Shown in pieces: positions 8,043 to 15,022 of a stretch of 22,858 bases of DNA. Origin of the DNA: an uncultured Lachnospiraceae bacterium (GTDB lineage: Bacteria > Bacillota > Clostridia > Lachnospirales > Lachnospiraceae); NCBI GenBank assembly GCA_900549995.1, contig URQQ01000066.1, forward strand, positions 1 through 22,858, in the 5' to 3' direction. The notes beneath the pieces were generated by a model. It was given only the letters and a program-made list of their open reading frames with translations, made no database searches and was not told the origin of the DNA. The translations under genes and the position numbers were made by a program. Each line of letters starts with the position of its first letter. Positions within the stretch are counted from its first letter, which is position 1.

Positions 8043-9296
8043 TCAGGCAGTCATGCTCTTCAATGCCAGTTCTGTCTCATATTTCTCTGCCGCTTCGGCG
8101 ACCGCTTCTTTCAAGACGGAAATACATGTATCAATGTGTTCCTTCGTAAGCGTCAGCGGAGGGATCATCCGGTTGATTTCTTCTCCAATCGCCGTAATCA
8201 GTACTTTTCGTTCGAAGCAGGCCCATTTTACATCCATGGCAATCGGCAGATCATACTCACATCCCACAAGCAGCCCCCGTCCTCTTACCTCTTTTACATG
8301 CGGAAGTTCCCGGAGTCTTTCTTTCATGTACTCTCCCATCCTGGCCGCGTTGCCGCTTAAATCTTTCTCAATGATCTCTGTTACTGCCGCATAAGCCGCT
8401 GCACATGCTACCGGATTCCCTCCGTAAGTTGACCCATGGTCACCAGCTGCAAATGCGTCTGCAAGCTCTCCAACCGCACAGCAGGCTCCGATCGGCATTC
8501 CGCCTCCCATCGCTTTTGCCATGGTCACTGCATCGGGTTTTACCCCATATCCCATGTAAGCCATGACTGCTCCTGTACGTCCCCAGCCGGTCTGTACTTC
8601 ATCAAACAACAACAGCAGCCCCTTCTCATCACACAATCTTCGAAGGCCTTTTAAAAATGCTTCCGTCGCAGGTCTCACCCCGCCTTCCCCCTGCACAGGT
8701 TCCACCATAATAGCTATTGTATTCTCTGTGATTTTACTCTTAAAATCTTCCAGGTCATTAAACTTCGCATAACTAAATCCTGGCAGAACAGGTTTAAATC
8801 CTAACTGGCACCCATTCTCCGGCTGCCCGGTCGCTGACAATGCACCATACGTCCTCCCATGAAATCCCTGTCTGGCTGTTATGATATGATAATGGTCCGG
8901 CCCGTATTTCATCGTTCCGTATTTTCTGGCCATCTTAATCATGCATTCATTTGCCTCAGTTCCTGAATTCTGGTAAAAAATCTTATCCATCCCGATTGTA
9001 TCGCAGATTTTCTTGGAGAGAAGTGCCTGAGGAACCGTAAATGGATAGTTGAACGTATGCATGATATCATCCACCTGATCCTTCACGGCCTCTACTACTT
9101 TCTTATTGCAATTCCCAACACTGTTTACTGCCACTCCGCCGTAAAAGTCCAGATAAGGTGTATGCTTCTCATCATAAATATACATCCCCTCCGCCGTCTC
9201 CGCTACAAAATCAAATCTTGGATATGTCTCGATCATGTACTTATTCACAATTTTCTTCAATTCTTCTGCTGTCAAACCTGTATCCTCAAGTCTCAT
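8043..9296 (-). CDS. Class III PLP aminotransferase, acetylornithine aminotransferase (ArgD) type
   Basis: This is a fold-type I, class III (omega) aminotransferase that uses pyridoxal phosphate. Within the 417 residues, NSGTEANE (110-117) binds the cofactor phosphate, FHGRTYGALSATG (145-157) follows, and FDEVQTGWGRTG (231-242) holds Asp232 that contacts the pyridine nitrogen. Lys261 in MAKAMGGGMPIGA is the Schiff-base lysine. The ATG at 9296 is chosen because AAAGGG lies 8 nt upstream; an ATG two codons earlier (9302) would be only 2 nt from it. ArgD, which transfers an amino group between N-acetylornithine and 2-oxoglutarate, is the closest familiar match. No arginine genes adjoin it, so ornithine, GABA or another omega-amino acid remain possible and no symbol is given. 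Confidence 0.88.
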   Translation of the reverse strand: MRLEDTGLTAEELKKIVNKYMIETYPRFDFVAETAEGMYIYDEKHTPYLDFYGGVAVNSVGNCNKKVVEAVKDQVDDIMHTFNYPFTVPQALLSKKICDTIGMDKIFYQNSGTEANECMIKMARKYGTMKYGPDHYHIITARQGFHGRTYGALSATGQPENGCQLGFKPVLPGFSYAKFNDLEDFKSKITENTIAIMVEPVQGEGGVRPATEAFLKGLRRLCDEKGLLLLFDEVQTGWGRTGAVMAYMGYGVKPDAVTMAKAMGGGMPIGACCAVGELADAFAAGDHGSTYGGNPVACAAAYAAVTEIIEKDLSGNAARMGEYMKERLRELPHVKEVRGRGLLVGCEYDLPIAMDVKWACFERKVLITAIGEEINRMIPPLTLTKEHIDTCISVLKEAVAEAAEKYETELALKSMTA

Positions 9297-9376
9297 TGTC
9301 ATCACCCTTTCTTTTGGCATTCTGTCTGCTATGTTATGTTGCTGGAAAAGCAAAGTGGATCCTTGCCTTTTGCAAG

Positions 9377-9419
9377 AAAAAAGACGCCGTATACAATTGT
9401 ATACGACGCCCTCGTCTTT
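9377..9419 (-). terminator. Probable terminator of the CmpB-family gene, containing an 18-bp perfect palindrome
   Basis: On the minus strand AAAGACG (9419-9413) can pair with CGTCTTT (9386-9380) and runs into six T's (9382-9377), enclosing the perfect palindrome CGTATACAATTGTATACG (9388-9405). A 7-nt bulge lies on one side. GACGCC occurs as a direct repeat on both flanks (9383-9388 and 9405-9410). The element lies 45 bp beyond the stop of the upstream gene and about 80 bp before the aminotransferase start. The palindrome might also serve as an operator. Confidence 0.6.
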
Positions 9420-9464
9420 ACGAATATAAAGATATACCCGTTTTTTTCATTTGTCAAGAACTTT

Positions 9465-10055
9465 TTATCTGCTTATCTTATCGATCAACATTTCCTTTAA
9501 TTCGATCACCTGCTCTGGAAGTGATTCTTTCTTTGCCGTATACAGCGAATGAATAAAATCAACTGTAAAGACAATCAGGATGATACTTCCCGCGAATCTG
9601 CCAATACTTACCGGAATACTGTTTACCAGACCAACTACAATATTATGTAAAAACATGAAAAGAATGATCGTATAAAACCCCCACGCAATCGAGCTCTCAA
9701 GACAAATCACCCCGCGGTAATTAAACGGCTTGTCCGTGTAATCCCACCAGATTTCTCCAAAAAGCCTGCTCATGACTGCCGCTGTTACAAATTCAAGCGT
9801 TGTCGCAAGCAATGAACCTAATAAAAATAACAGAATCCCGTGATTGCTGATCGGGCGGAGAATAAAAAACACTGTCAGAGCTCCCACTCCGTAAATTGGA
9901 CAAAACGACCCTGTTGTAAATCCCCTGTTGGTCAGTTTCCGGTTACAGATCGACATATAAATGGATTCCACTGCCCAGCCTAATATACTGTACGTCAGAA
10001 ACCAGAGTATCACGTGATAAGCATCCAGACCAAATATTACTTGATTCCACCACAT
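9465..10055 (-). CDS. CmpB-family putative ABC-transporter-type membrane protein
   Basis: The 196-residue membrane protein matches the CmpB/putative ABC-transporter type IV family, common in Clostridia and without an established function. Visible hallmarks are SILGWAVESIY (23-33), the NRGFTTGSFCPIYGVGAL block (43-60), FLLGSLLATTLEFVTA (77-92), and WWDYTDKPFNYRG (103-115) followed by CLESSIAWG. About five hydrophobic segments can be seen, and no ATP-binding motif is present or adjacent. The gene sits between rpsU and the aminotransferase. A candidate extended -10 (TGCTAGAAT, near 10155) lies about 100 bp upstream, so it probably has its own transcript. Confidence 0.82.
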   Translation of the reverse strand: MWWNQVIFGLDAYHVILWFLTYSILGWAVESIYMSICNRKLTNRGFTTGSFCPIYGVGALTVFFILRPISNHGILLFLLGSLLATTLEFVTAAVMSRLFGEIWWDYTDKPFNYRGVICLESSIAWGFYTIILFMFLHNIVVGLVNSIPVSIGRFAGSIILIVFTVDFIHSLYTAKKESLPEQVIELKEMLIDKISR

Positions 10056-10246
10056 ATAATGACTTCTCCCTTTCCTGGTGTATAATCAGCGTACCCGGAA
10101 ATCCCCGGCACACTCCCCTGTTGATGCAGCTTTTGAAAGCATGGTTACATTCTAGCATATCTGTGGCGGCAACGCCATAATACTGACGCAGTCTTAAAGA
10201 AGTCTTAACTTTTTCTAAAACAAAACTAAAATAACTACACGCAGTA

Positions 10247-10278
10247 CGAAAAAAAGGAGCGTCTCTCAACACTCCTTT
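10247..10278 (-). terminator. Rho-independent terminator of rpsU
   Basis: On the minus strand AAAGGAG (10278-10272) pairs with CTCCTTT (10259-10253). The stem extends by four more pairs (two of them G-U) to a GAGA tetraloop, and a T-run completes the terminator. It begins 13 nt after the ancestral rpsU stop. Confidence 0.88.
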
Positions 10279-10290
10279 ATTCTGCACATA

Positions 10291-10450
10291 TTAGTTATAT
10301 TTACGTTTTCTAGCAGCTTCAGACTTCTTTTTACGTCTTACGCTTGGTTTTTCGAATCTCCTGTTGGATACCAGCTTTTGCACAGTTTCTCTTGAATCTG
10401 CGTAAAGCGCTATCTAACGTCTCATTTTCTTTTACTATTACATTTGACAT
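10291..10450 (-). pseudogene. rpsU: rpsU, 30S ribosomal protein bS21, with internal frameshifting deletion
   Basis: bS21 is a small basic protein of the 30S subunit that acts near the anti-Shine-Dalgarno region during initiation. The first frame gives MSNVIVKENETLDSALRRFK and continues through RNCAKAGIQQEIR (33 residues). It then leaves the family sequence (KTKRKT) and stops at 10333-10331, for 39 residues. The family C-terminus resumes in the +1 frame from 10353 as EKPSVRRKKKSEAARKRKYN and stops at 10291. The whole span is 160 nt, against 177 nt for the typical 58-codon clostridial gene, so 17 nt are missing around 10351-10354, where a KREHY-like stretch is expected. Removing one A from the A-run at 10347-10351 region would instead restore a 52-residue protein lacking six residues. 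The promoter, ribosome binding region and terminator look intact. A base-calling or assembly error is possible. Confidence 0.85.
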
Positions 10451-10530
10451 AGACTCACACCTAACCTCCCTCCAGTCCTATATTGTGCATCATACGACTG
10501 TTCGGGTATTTATTTACTGCACTATAAAGA

Positions 10531-10558
10531 ATTATAGCATATTTTTCGCTGACGTCAA
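10531..10558 (-). promoter_or_regulatory. Promoter of rpsU
   Basis: On the minus strand TTGACG (10558-10553), a 16-bp spacer and a perfect TATAAT (10536-10531) preceded by TGC (extended -10) lie just after the alaS stop. A leader of about 75 nt with GGAGGGAGG and AGGTGTG elements precedes the rpsU ATG. Confidence 0.8.
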
Positions 10559-10581
10559 CTATTTTTAACAAAAAGTTCGAA

Positions 10582-13221
10582 TTATTTTATCTGCTCTTCC
10601 AGAACTTCCTTTACTTTTGCGACCGCTTCATCCACACCTGCCGGATTTTTACCGCCAGCCTGCGCCATATTCGGACGGCCCCCGCCGCCTCCGCCTACAA
10701 GACCCGCGACAGCCTTGATCAGATTGCCCGCATGTGCTCCCTGTTTCACGGCTCCTTCCGTTGCAGATGCCATCAGGCTGACCTTTCCGTCACTTACAGA
10801 CGCCAGGACAATCACGCATTCGCCAAGTTTCTCTCTCAGCTGATCCCCGAGATTCCGAAGCTCATTCATATCAACTCCGTCCATTCTCGCAGAAAGCAGC
10901 TTCACACCTTTTACTTCCACTGCCTGGCTTAAGATATCTCCGGCAGCTTCGCTTGCAAGCCTGCTCTTTAAACTTTCTACCTGGCTTTTCAGTTCTTTAT
11001 TCTCTGAAAGCGTATGCGCAAGTTTATCCATAAAGTTCTCAGAATTTGCCTTCAGAAGCTTCTCAGCCTCTGAAAGCTTCATTTCTACCGCATCATAGTA
11101 CTTCAGAAGGCCTTTGGATGTCAAAGCCTCGATACGGCGCACACCGGCTGCAACACCAGTCTCAGACACAATCTTAAATGCATTGATCTCACCTGTATTG
11201 GATACATGCGTACCGCCGCAGAATTCGATTGAAAAGTCTCCCATATTGACAACGCGGACAATATCTCCATACTTCTCACCGAACAATGCCTGTGCTCCGG
11301 TCTTTCTTGCCTCTTCAATCGGCATGTTCTCTACTTTCACGGAAAGTGCTTCCTGAATCTTTTCATTGACAAGTTCTTCTACCTTGCTCAGTTCTTCCTC
11401 TGACATCGCAGAGAAATGTGTAAAGTCAAAACGGAGCCTGTCTTCATTGACACTGGAACCTGCCTGTTCTACATGGTTGCCAAGCACTGTACGAAGCGCT
11501 TTCTGGAGAAGATGCGTGGCACTGTGGTTTCTTGCAGAAAGCTGGCGTTTCTCCTGATCTACCTGGAGAGCTGCGGTATCTCCCACCTTCAGCATTCCTC
11601 TTACAACACGTCCGACATGGCCGTATTTGCCCCCTAACAGCTTGATTGTATCTTCCACCCGGAATTCTCCTTCCGAAGTACAGATCACGCCTCTGTCGGC
11701 CTCCTGGCCACCGCTTGTCGCATAAAATGGAGTCTCTTTTGTAAAGATCGTTCCTCTCTCTCCATCAGAAAGCGCATCTACAATCTCTGTCTCAGAGGTC
11801 ATCACCGTAATTTCAGATTCCACGCTCAAAGTATCATATCCGACAAACCTTGTCGTCACAGACGGATCAATATTCTCATACACTGTTGCGTCAGCACCCA
11901 TATAGTTTGTAACACCTCTGGCTTTCCGTGCTGTCGTTCTCTGCACCTCCATGCAGGCCTTGAACCCATCTTCGTCCACTGCAAATCCCTTTTCTTCAAG
12001 GATTTCCTTCGTCAGATCAATCGGGAATCCATAGGTATCATACAATTTGAACGCATCCTCACCCTGAAGAGTTTTTTCACCTTTCTCTTCCATCGCTGAT
12101 GTCATTTCTTCCAGAATACCAAGTCCCTGGTCAATCGTCTTGTTAAACTGGTCTTCTTCCTTCTCAATCACATTAAAGATGAACTCTCTTTTCTCCTCAA
12201 GTTCCGGATATCCATCTTTGGATCCTTCAATGACCGTCTCACTTAACCCTTTCAGGAAACGTCCCTCAATTCCGAGAATCCTTCCGTGACGGCAGGCTCT
12301 CCTGAGAAGACGGCGCAGCACATAACCACGTCCCTCGTTCGACGGCATGATTCCGTCCGAAATCATAAATGTCACAGAACGGATGTGGTCTGTGATAACA
12401 CGCAGAGAAATATCTTTCATATCATCCTCTCCGTACTCTACCCCTGCAAGGCGTCCCACATGGTCACGGAGTGCCTTCAGAGTATCCACATCAAAGATAG
12501 AATCCACATCCTGCACAACCGACGCAAGTCTCTCAAGCCCCATACCTGTATCAATATTCTTCTGTTCCAGCTCGGTATAGTGATTCTTGCCATCATTGTC
12601 AAACTGTGTAAATACATTGTTCCAGATCTCCATATACCGGTCACACTCACACCCTACGGTACAATCCGGGCTTCCGCAGCCATATTTCTCGCCGCGGTCA
12701 TAATAGATCTCCGAACACGGTCCGCACGGACCTGCGCCATGCTCCCAGAAATTATCTTCTTTGCCAAATTTAAAGATTCTCTCCGCCGGAATTCCCATGT
12801 CTTTATTCCAGATATCAAAAGCTTCATCATCCTCGAGATATACAGAAGGATATAGCCTGTCAGGATCAAGTCCCACTACCTCTGTAAGGAATTCCCAGGA
12901 CCACTGAATCGCTTCTTTCTTAAAATAATCTCCGAAAGAGAAATTTCCAAGCATTTCAAAAAATGTGCCGTGGCGTGCTGTCTTGCCGACATTGTCGATG
13001 TCACCTGTACGGATACATTTCTGGCAGGTGGTCACTCTCTTTCTCGGAGGGATCTCCTGTCCTGTAAAATATGGCTTCAGCGGCGCCATCCCGGAATTGA
13101 TGAGCAGCAGGCTCTTATCATTATGGGGCACCAATGAAAAACTTTTCATCGCCAGATGTCCCTTGCTTTCAAAAAATTCCAGAAACATCTTTCTGAGTTC
13201 ATTTACTCCGTATTTCTGCAT
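10582..13221 (-). CDS. alaS: Alanine--tRNA ligase
   Basis: This cytoplasmic class II synthetase charges tRNA-Ala and edits mischarged Ser and Gly. The 879-residue length is normal. The catalytic core includes FFESKGHLAMKSFSLVP (16-32), the motif RTGDIDNVGKTARHGTFFEM (71-90) and NIDTGMGLERLASV (222-235). The editing domain has the zinc/editing residues His566 and His570 (NHSATHLLQ) and Cys668 and His672 (CGGTH). A C-Ala domain with the GGGGGGRPNMAQAGG glycine-rich tail motif (843-857) ends the protein. The ATG at 13221 is chosen because AGGAGG lies 6 nt upstream; an upstream in-frame ATG at 13269 lies in the leader with no ribosome binding site. The downstream neighbour is rpsU. Confidence 0.98.
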   Translation of the reverse strand: MQKYGVNELRKMFLEFFESKGHLAMKSFSLVPHNDKSLLLINSGMAPLKPYFTGQEIPPRKRVTTCQKCIRTGDIDNVGKTARHGTFFEMLGNFSFGDYFKKEAIQWSWEFLTEVVGLDPDRLYPSVYLEDDEAFDIWNKDMGIPAERIFKFGKEDNFWEHGAGPCGPCSEIYYDRGEKYGCGSPDCTVGCECDRYMEIWNNVFTQFDNDGKNHYTELEQKNIDTGMGLERLASVVQDVDSIFDVDTLKALRDHVGRLAGVEYGEDDMKDISLRVITDHIRSVTFMISDGIMPSNEGRGYVLRRLLRRACRHGRILGIEGRFLKGLSETVIEGSKDGYPELEEKREFIFNVIEKEEDQFNKTIDQGLGILEEMTSAMEEKGEKTLQGEDAFKLYDTYGFPIDLTKEILEEKGFAVDEDGFKACMEVQRTTARKARGVTNYMGADATVYENIDPSVTTRFVGYDTLSVESEITVMTSETEIVDALSDGERGTIFTKETPFYATSGGQEADRGVICTSEGEFRVEDTIKLLGGKYGHVGRVVRGMLKVGDTAALQVDQEKRQLSARNHSATHLLQKALRTVLGNHVEQAGSSVNEDRLRFDFTHFSAMSEEELSKVEELVNEKIQEALSVKVENMPIEEARKTGAQALFGEKYGDIVRVVNMGDFSIEFCGGTHVSNTGEINAFKIVSETGVAAGVRRIEALTSKGLLKYYDAVEMKLSEAEKLLKANSENFMDKLAHTLSENKELKSQVESLKSRLASEAAGDILSQAVEVKGVKLLSARMDGVDMNELRNLGDQLREKLGECVIVLASVSDGKVSLMASATEGAVKQGAHAGNLIKAVAGLVGGGGGGRPNMAQAGGKNPAGVDEAVAKVKEVLEEQIK

Positions 13222-13263
13222 AACTTTCCTCCTAGATTCCTTATATTTACAATCATTTATAGA

Positions 13264-13309
13264 TATCATCTCCGCTTGGAAATGATAAATTCGCTAACTA
13301 TTTATTATA
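13264..13309 (-). promoter_or_regulatory. alaS leader with a compact hairpin
   Basis: The roughly 75-nt leader of alaS forms a perfectly paired 10-bp stem, TATCATTTCC (13287-13278) with GGAGATGATA (13273-13264), and a 4-nt loop. One G-U pair is included. The hairpin is about 40 nt upstream of the start codon. It is too small for a T-box, which many Firmicute synthetase genes carry, and no T-run follows it. The annotated span runs from the hairpin to the -10 box. Confidence 0.5.
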
Positions 13310-13332
13310 AAGAACCGAAAGAAGTTTGTCAA
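13304..13332 (-). promoter_or_regulatory. Consensus SigA-type promoter of alaS
   Basis: On the minus strand TTGACA (13332-13327), a 17-bp spacer and TATAAT (13309-13304) match the consensus at all twelve positions. It starts right after the preceding gene's terminator. Confidence 0.9.
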
Positions 13333-13335
13333 CGC

Positions 13336-13383
13336 AAAAAGGACAGCCCCAAAAGCATGTTCTGCTCTCTGGCTGCCCTTTTT
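13336..13383 (-). terminator. Rho-independent terminator after the hydrogenase-family gene
   Basis: On the minus strand AAAAAGGGCAGCC (13383-13371) pairs with GGCTGTCCTTTTT (13348-13336) with one G-U pair. An inner short stem is possible, and the right arm ends in T5. It lies 6 nt after the hydrogenase stop codon and abuts the alaS -35 box. Confidence 0.88.
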
Positions 13384-13389
13384 CTTTTC

Positions 13390-14910
13390 TTATTTCAATT
13401 CGATTTCTTCCAGTTCCTTCGCCGGCAGATTCTTTGACGATCTCTCGACAAATGTCTTTACAGCTCTCTGCGCTTTCGGAATCTGCAGATTGGTTCCTGC
13501 ACCTGCGACACATCCTCCGGGACATCCCATCCCTTCAATCAGACAGCCCTTTTTCTTTCCTGCCTTGGCAAGCATCAGCATCTTGCGGCATTCTGAAAGC
13601 CCCTCTGCATGTTCAATCTTCACTTCCACATCCGGGTAGTACTCGTTGACACACTGCTCGATCGCGCCTGCAACTCCTCCGGCAACCGCGTAACCTCTTC
13701 CTGCCCCTGTTGCATTGTGGAAAGATGACTCTGCCTCATATTTCGTAAGATCAATATCTTTCGCATCGAACATACTCTGCAGTTCCTCGAACGTGATTAC
13801 AAAATCAACATCGCTTCTGACGGTACGTCTGGATGCTTCCAGTTTCTTCGCCGCACAAGGCCCGATAAATACCACTCTCGCATTTGGATGCTCCTGCTTG
13901 ATGGTTCTCGCCGTCGCTACCATCGGTGTCAGCTCCTGTGATACCTGAGGCGCAAGATCCGGGAAGTATTTCTTTGCAAGCATAGACCATGACGGACAGC
14001 AGGAAGTTAAAAGAAACGGCAGCTCTCCGGTCACTACTTTATTAACATAGTGATGTGCTTCTGAAATAGCTCCGATATCAGCTCCAAGCGCTACCTCATA
14101 GACTTCTTTAAACCCAAGCTCCTGCAGTGCCGCTTTTAAGTTTCTCGGCGTGATATTCTCACCAAACTGTCCGACAAATGCCGGCGCGATCTCGGCAACA
14201 ATTTCACCGCCTTCTCTCAATGCGCGGCTCAGCTGAAAGATCTGGGATTTATCTGAAATTGCTCCAAACGGGCAGCTTACCATACACATGCCGCAGGAAA
14301 CGCATTTGTCATTGTTAATATGTGCACGTCCGTATTTATCAGACTCAATAGCGTTTACCCCGCACGCCTTCTTGCACGGACGTTCTTTCTTGGCAATCGC
14401 ATCATATGGACAATGTGACTTACATTTACCGCATTTTATACATTTGCTCTGATCTATAAACGAGTGGCCGTCCACCATTGAGATCGCTCCGACAGGACAG
14501 ACTTCCTGACATGGATGTGCAATACAGCCTTTACACATATCGCTCACCTCATATTTATTCTCCTCACAGCCTTCACAGCCGGAAGGAATCACCTGCATCA
14601 GCGGCGGCTCATAATATTTTTCAGAGATGTTACTCTCCTCAATCCCTGCAGTCAGATGGACCGGCTTATCTTCAGGCCTTAAAGACATTCCCATTGCAAG
14701 ACGCAGACGCTCCCTTACAATGGCTCTGGAACGGTATACACTTTCTCTGTACTTTTCTGTATCTTCATTCACCAGACGATATGGAATTGCTTCGATTTCA
14801 TCAATCAGCGTCTCTGAATCCGCATTGAATCCCAGTCTGGATACCTCTTCAAATACCTTTCTTCTGATATACCTGACAGGTGTTTCTAATCCTCTCATCA
14901 TAGTCGACAT
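13390..14910 (-). CDS. [FeFe]-hydrogenase family protein, group B-like, with 4Fe-4S ferredoxin domains
   Basis: The 506-residue iron-sulfur protein has an N-terminal helical region (about 1-110), ferredoxin-type cysteine clusters and an H-cluster domain. The clusters lie at 126-138, 157-167, 179-183 and 203-213. H-cluster motifs are L1 TSCCPSW (302-308, Cys304/Cys305), L2 GPCAAKKLEA (350-359, Cys352) and L3 EGMGCPGGCVAGAG (459-472, Cys463/Cys467), so all expected ligands are present. The GPC form of L2 and the missing N-terminal 2Fe-2S domain point to group B, whose physiological role is poorly defined. H2 evolution or uptake with ferredoxin is plausible. The ATG at 14910 follows GAAGAGGAGGAAG; in-frame ATGs at 14943, 14901 and 14898 are alternatives. 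No hydE, hydF, hydG or other hydrogenase subunit gene adjoins it. Confidence 0.88.
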   Translation of the reverse strand: MSTMMRGLETPVRYIRRKVFEEVSRLGFNADSETLIDEIEAIPYRLVNEDTEKYRESVYRSRAIVRERLRLAMGMSLRPEDKPVHLTAGIEESNISEKYYEPPLMQVIPSGCEGCEENKYEVSDMCKGCIAHPCQEVCPVGAISMVDGHSFIDQSKCIKCGKCKSHCPYDAIAKKERPCKKACGVNAIESDKYGRAHINNDKCVSCGMCMVSCPFGAISDKSQIFQLSRALREGGEIVAEIAPAFVGQFGENITPRNLKAALQELGFKEVYEVALGADIGAISEAHHYVNKVVTGELPFLLTSCCPSWSMLAKKYFPDLAPQVSQELTPMVATARTIKQEHPNARVVFIGPCAAKKLEASRRTVRSDVDFVITFEELQSMFDAKDIDLTKYEAESSFHNATGAGRGYAVAGGVAGAIEQCVNEYYPDVEVKIEHAEGLSECRKMLMLAKAGKKKGCLIEGMGCPGGCVAGAGTNLQIPKAQRAVKTFVERSSKNLPAKELEEIELK

Positions 14911-14953
14911 CTTCCTCCTCTTCTCCAAAACAGATCCTATCATTTACAACACT

Positions 14954-14982
14954 ATAATAAAAGTTCGTTAATGATTTGTCAA
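14954..14982 (-). promoter_or_regulatory. Promoter of the hydrogenase-family gene
   Basis: On the minus strand a perfect TTGACA (14982-14977), a 17-bp spacer and TATTAT (14959-14954, five of six) precede the gene. A 14-bp perfect palindrome, ATTTTGTACAAAAT (14999-15012), lies 16 bp upstream of the -35 box and could bind a regulator. Confidence 0.72.
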
Positions 14983-15022
14983 TGTCTGTATGCCACATAT
15001 TTTGTACAAAATGCGATACAAT

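Noticed and set aside
9943..10287. 114-codon minus-strand ORF overlapping the start of the CmpB-family gene
   Set aside because: It overlaps the rpsU terminator and the CmpB start in another frame and has no recognisable protein features.
10331..10360. Programmed ribosomal frameshifting to rescue rpsU
   Set aside because: The A-run is short, a +1 shift would be needed, and no stimulatory element or precedent for bS21 is known to me. The missing length relative to the family is better explained by deletion or sequence error.
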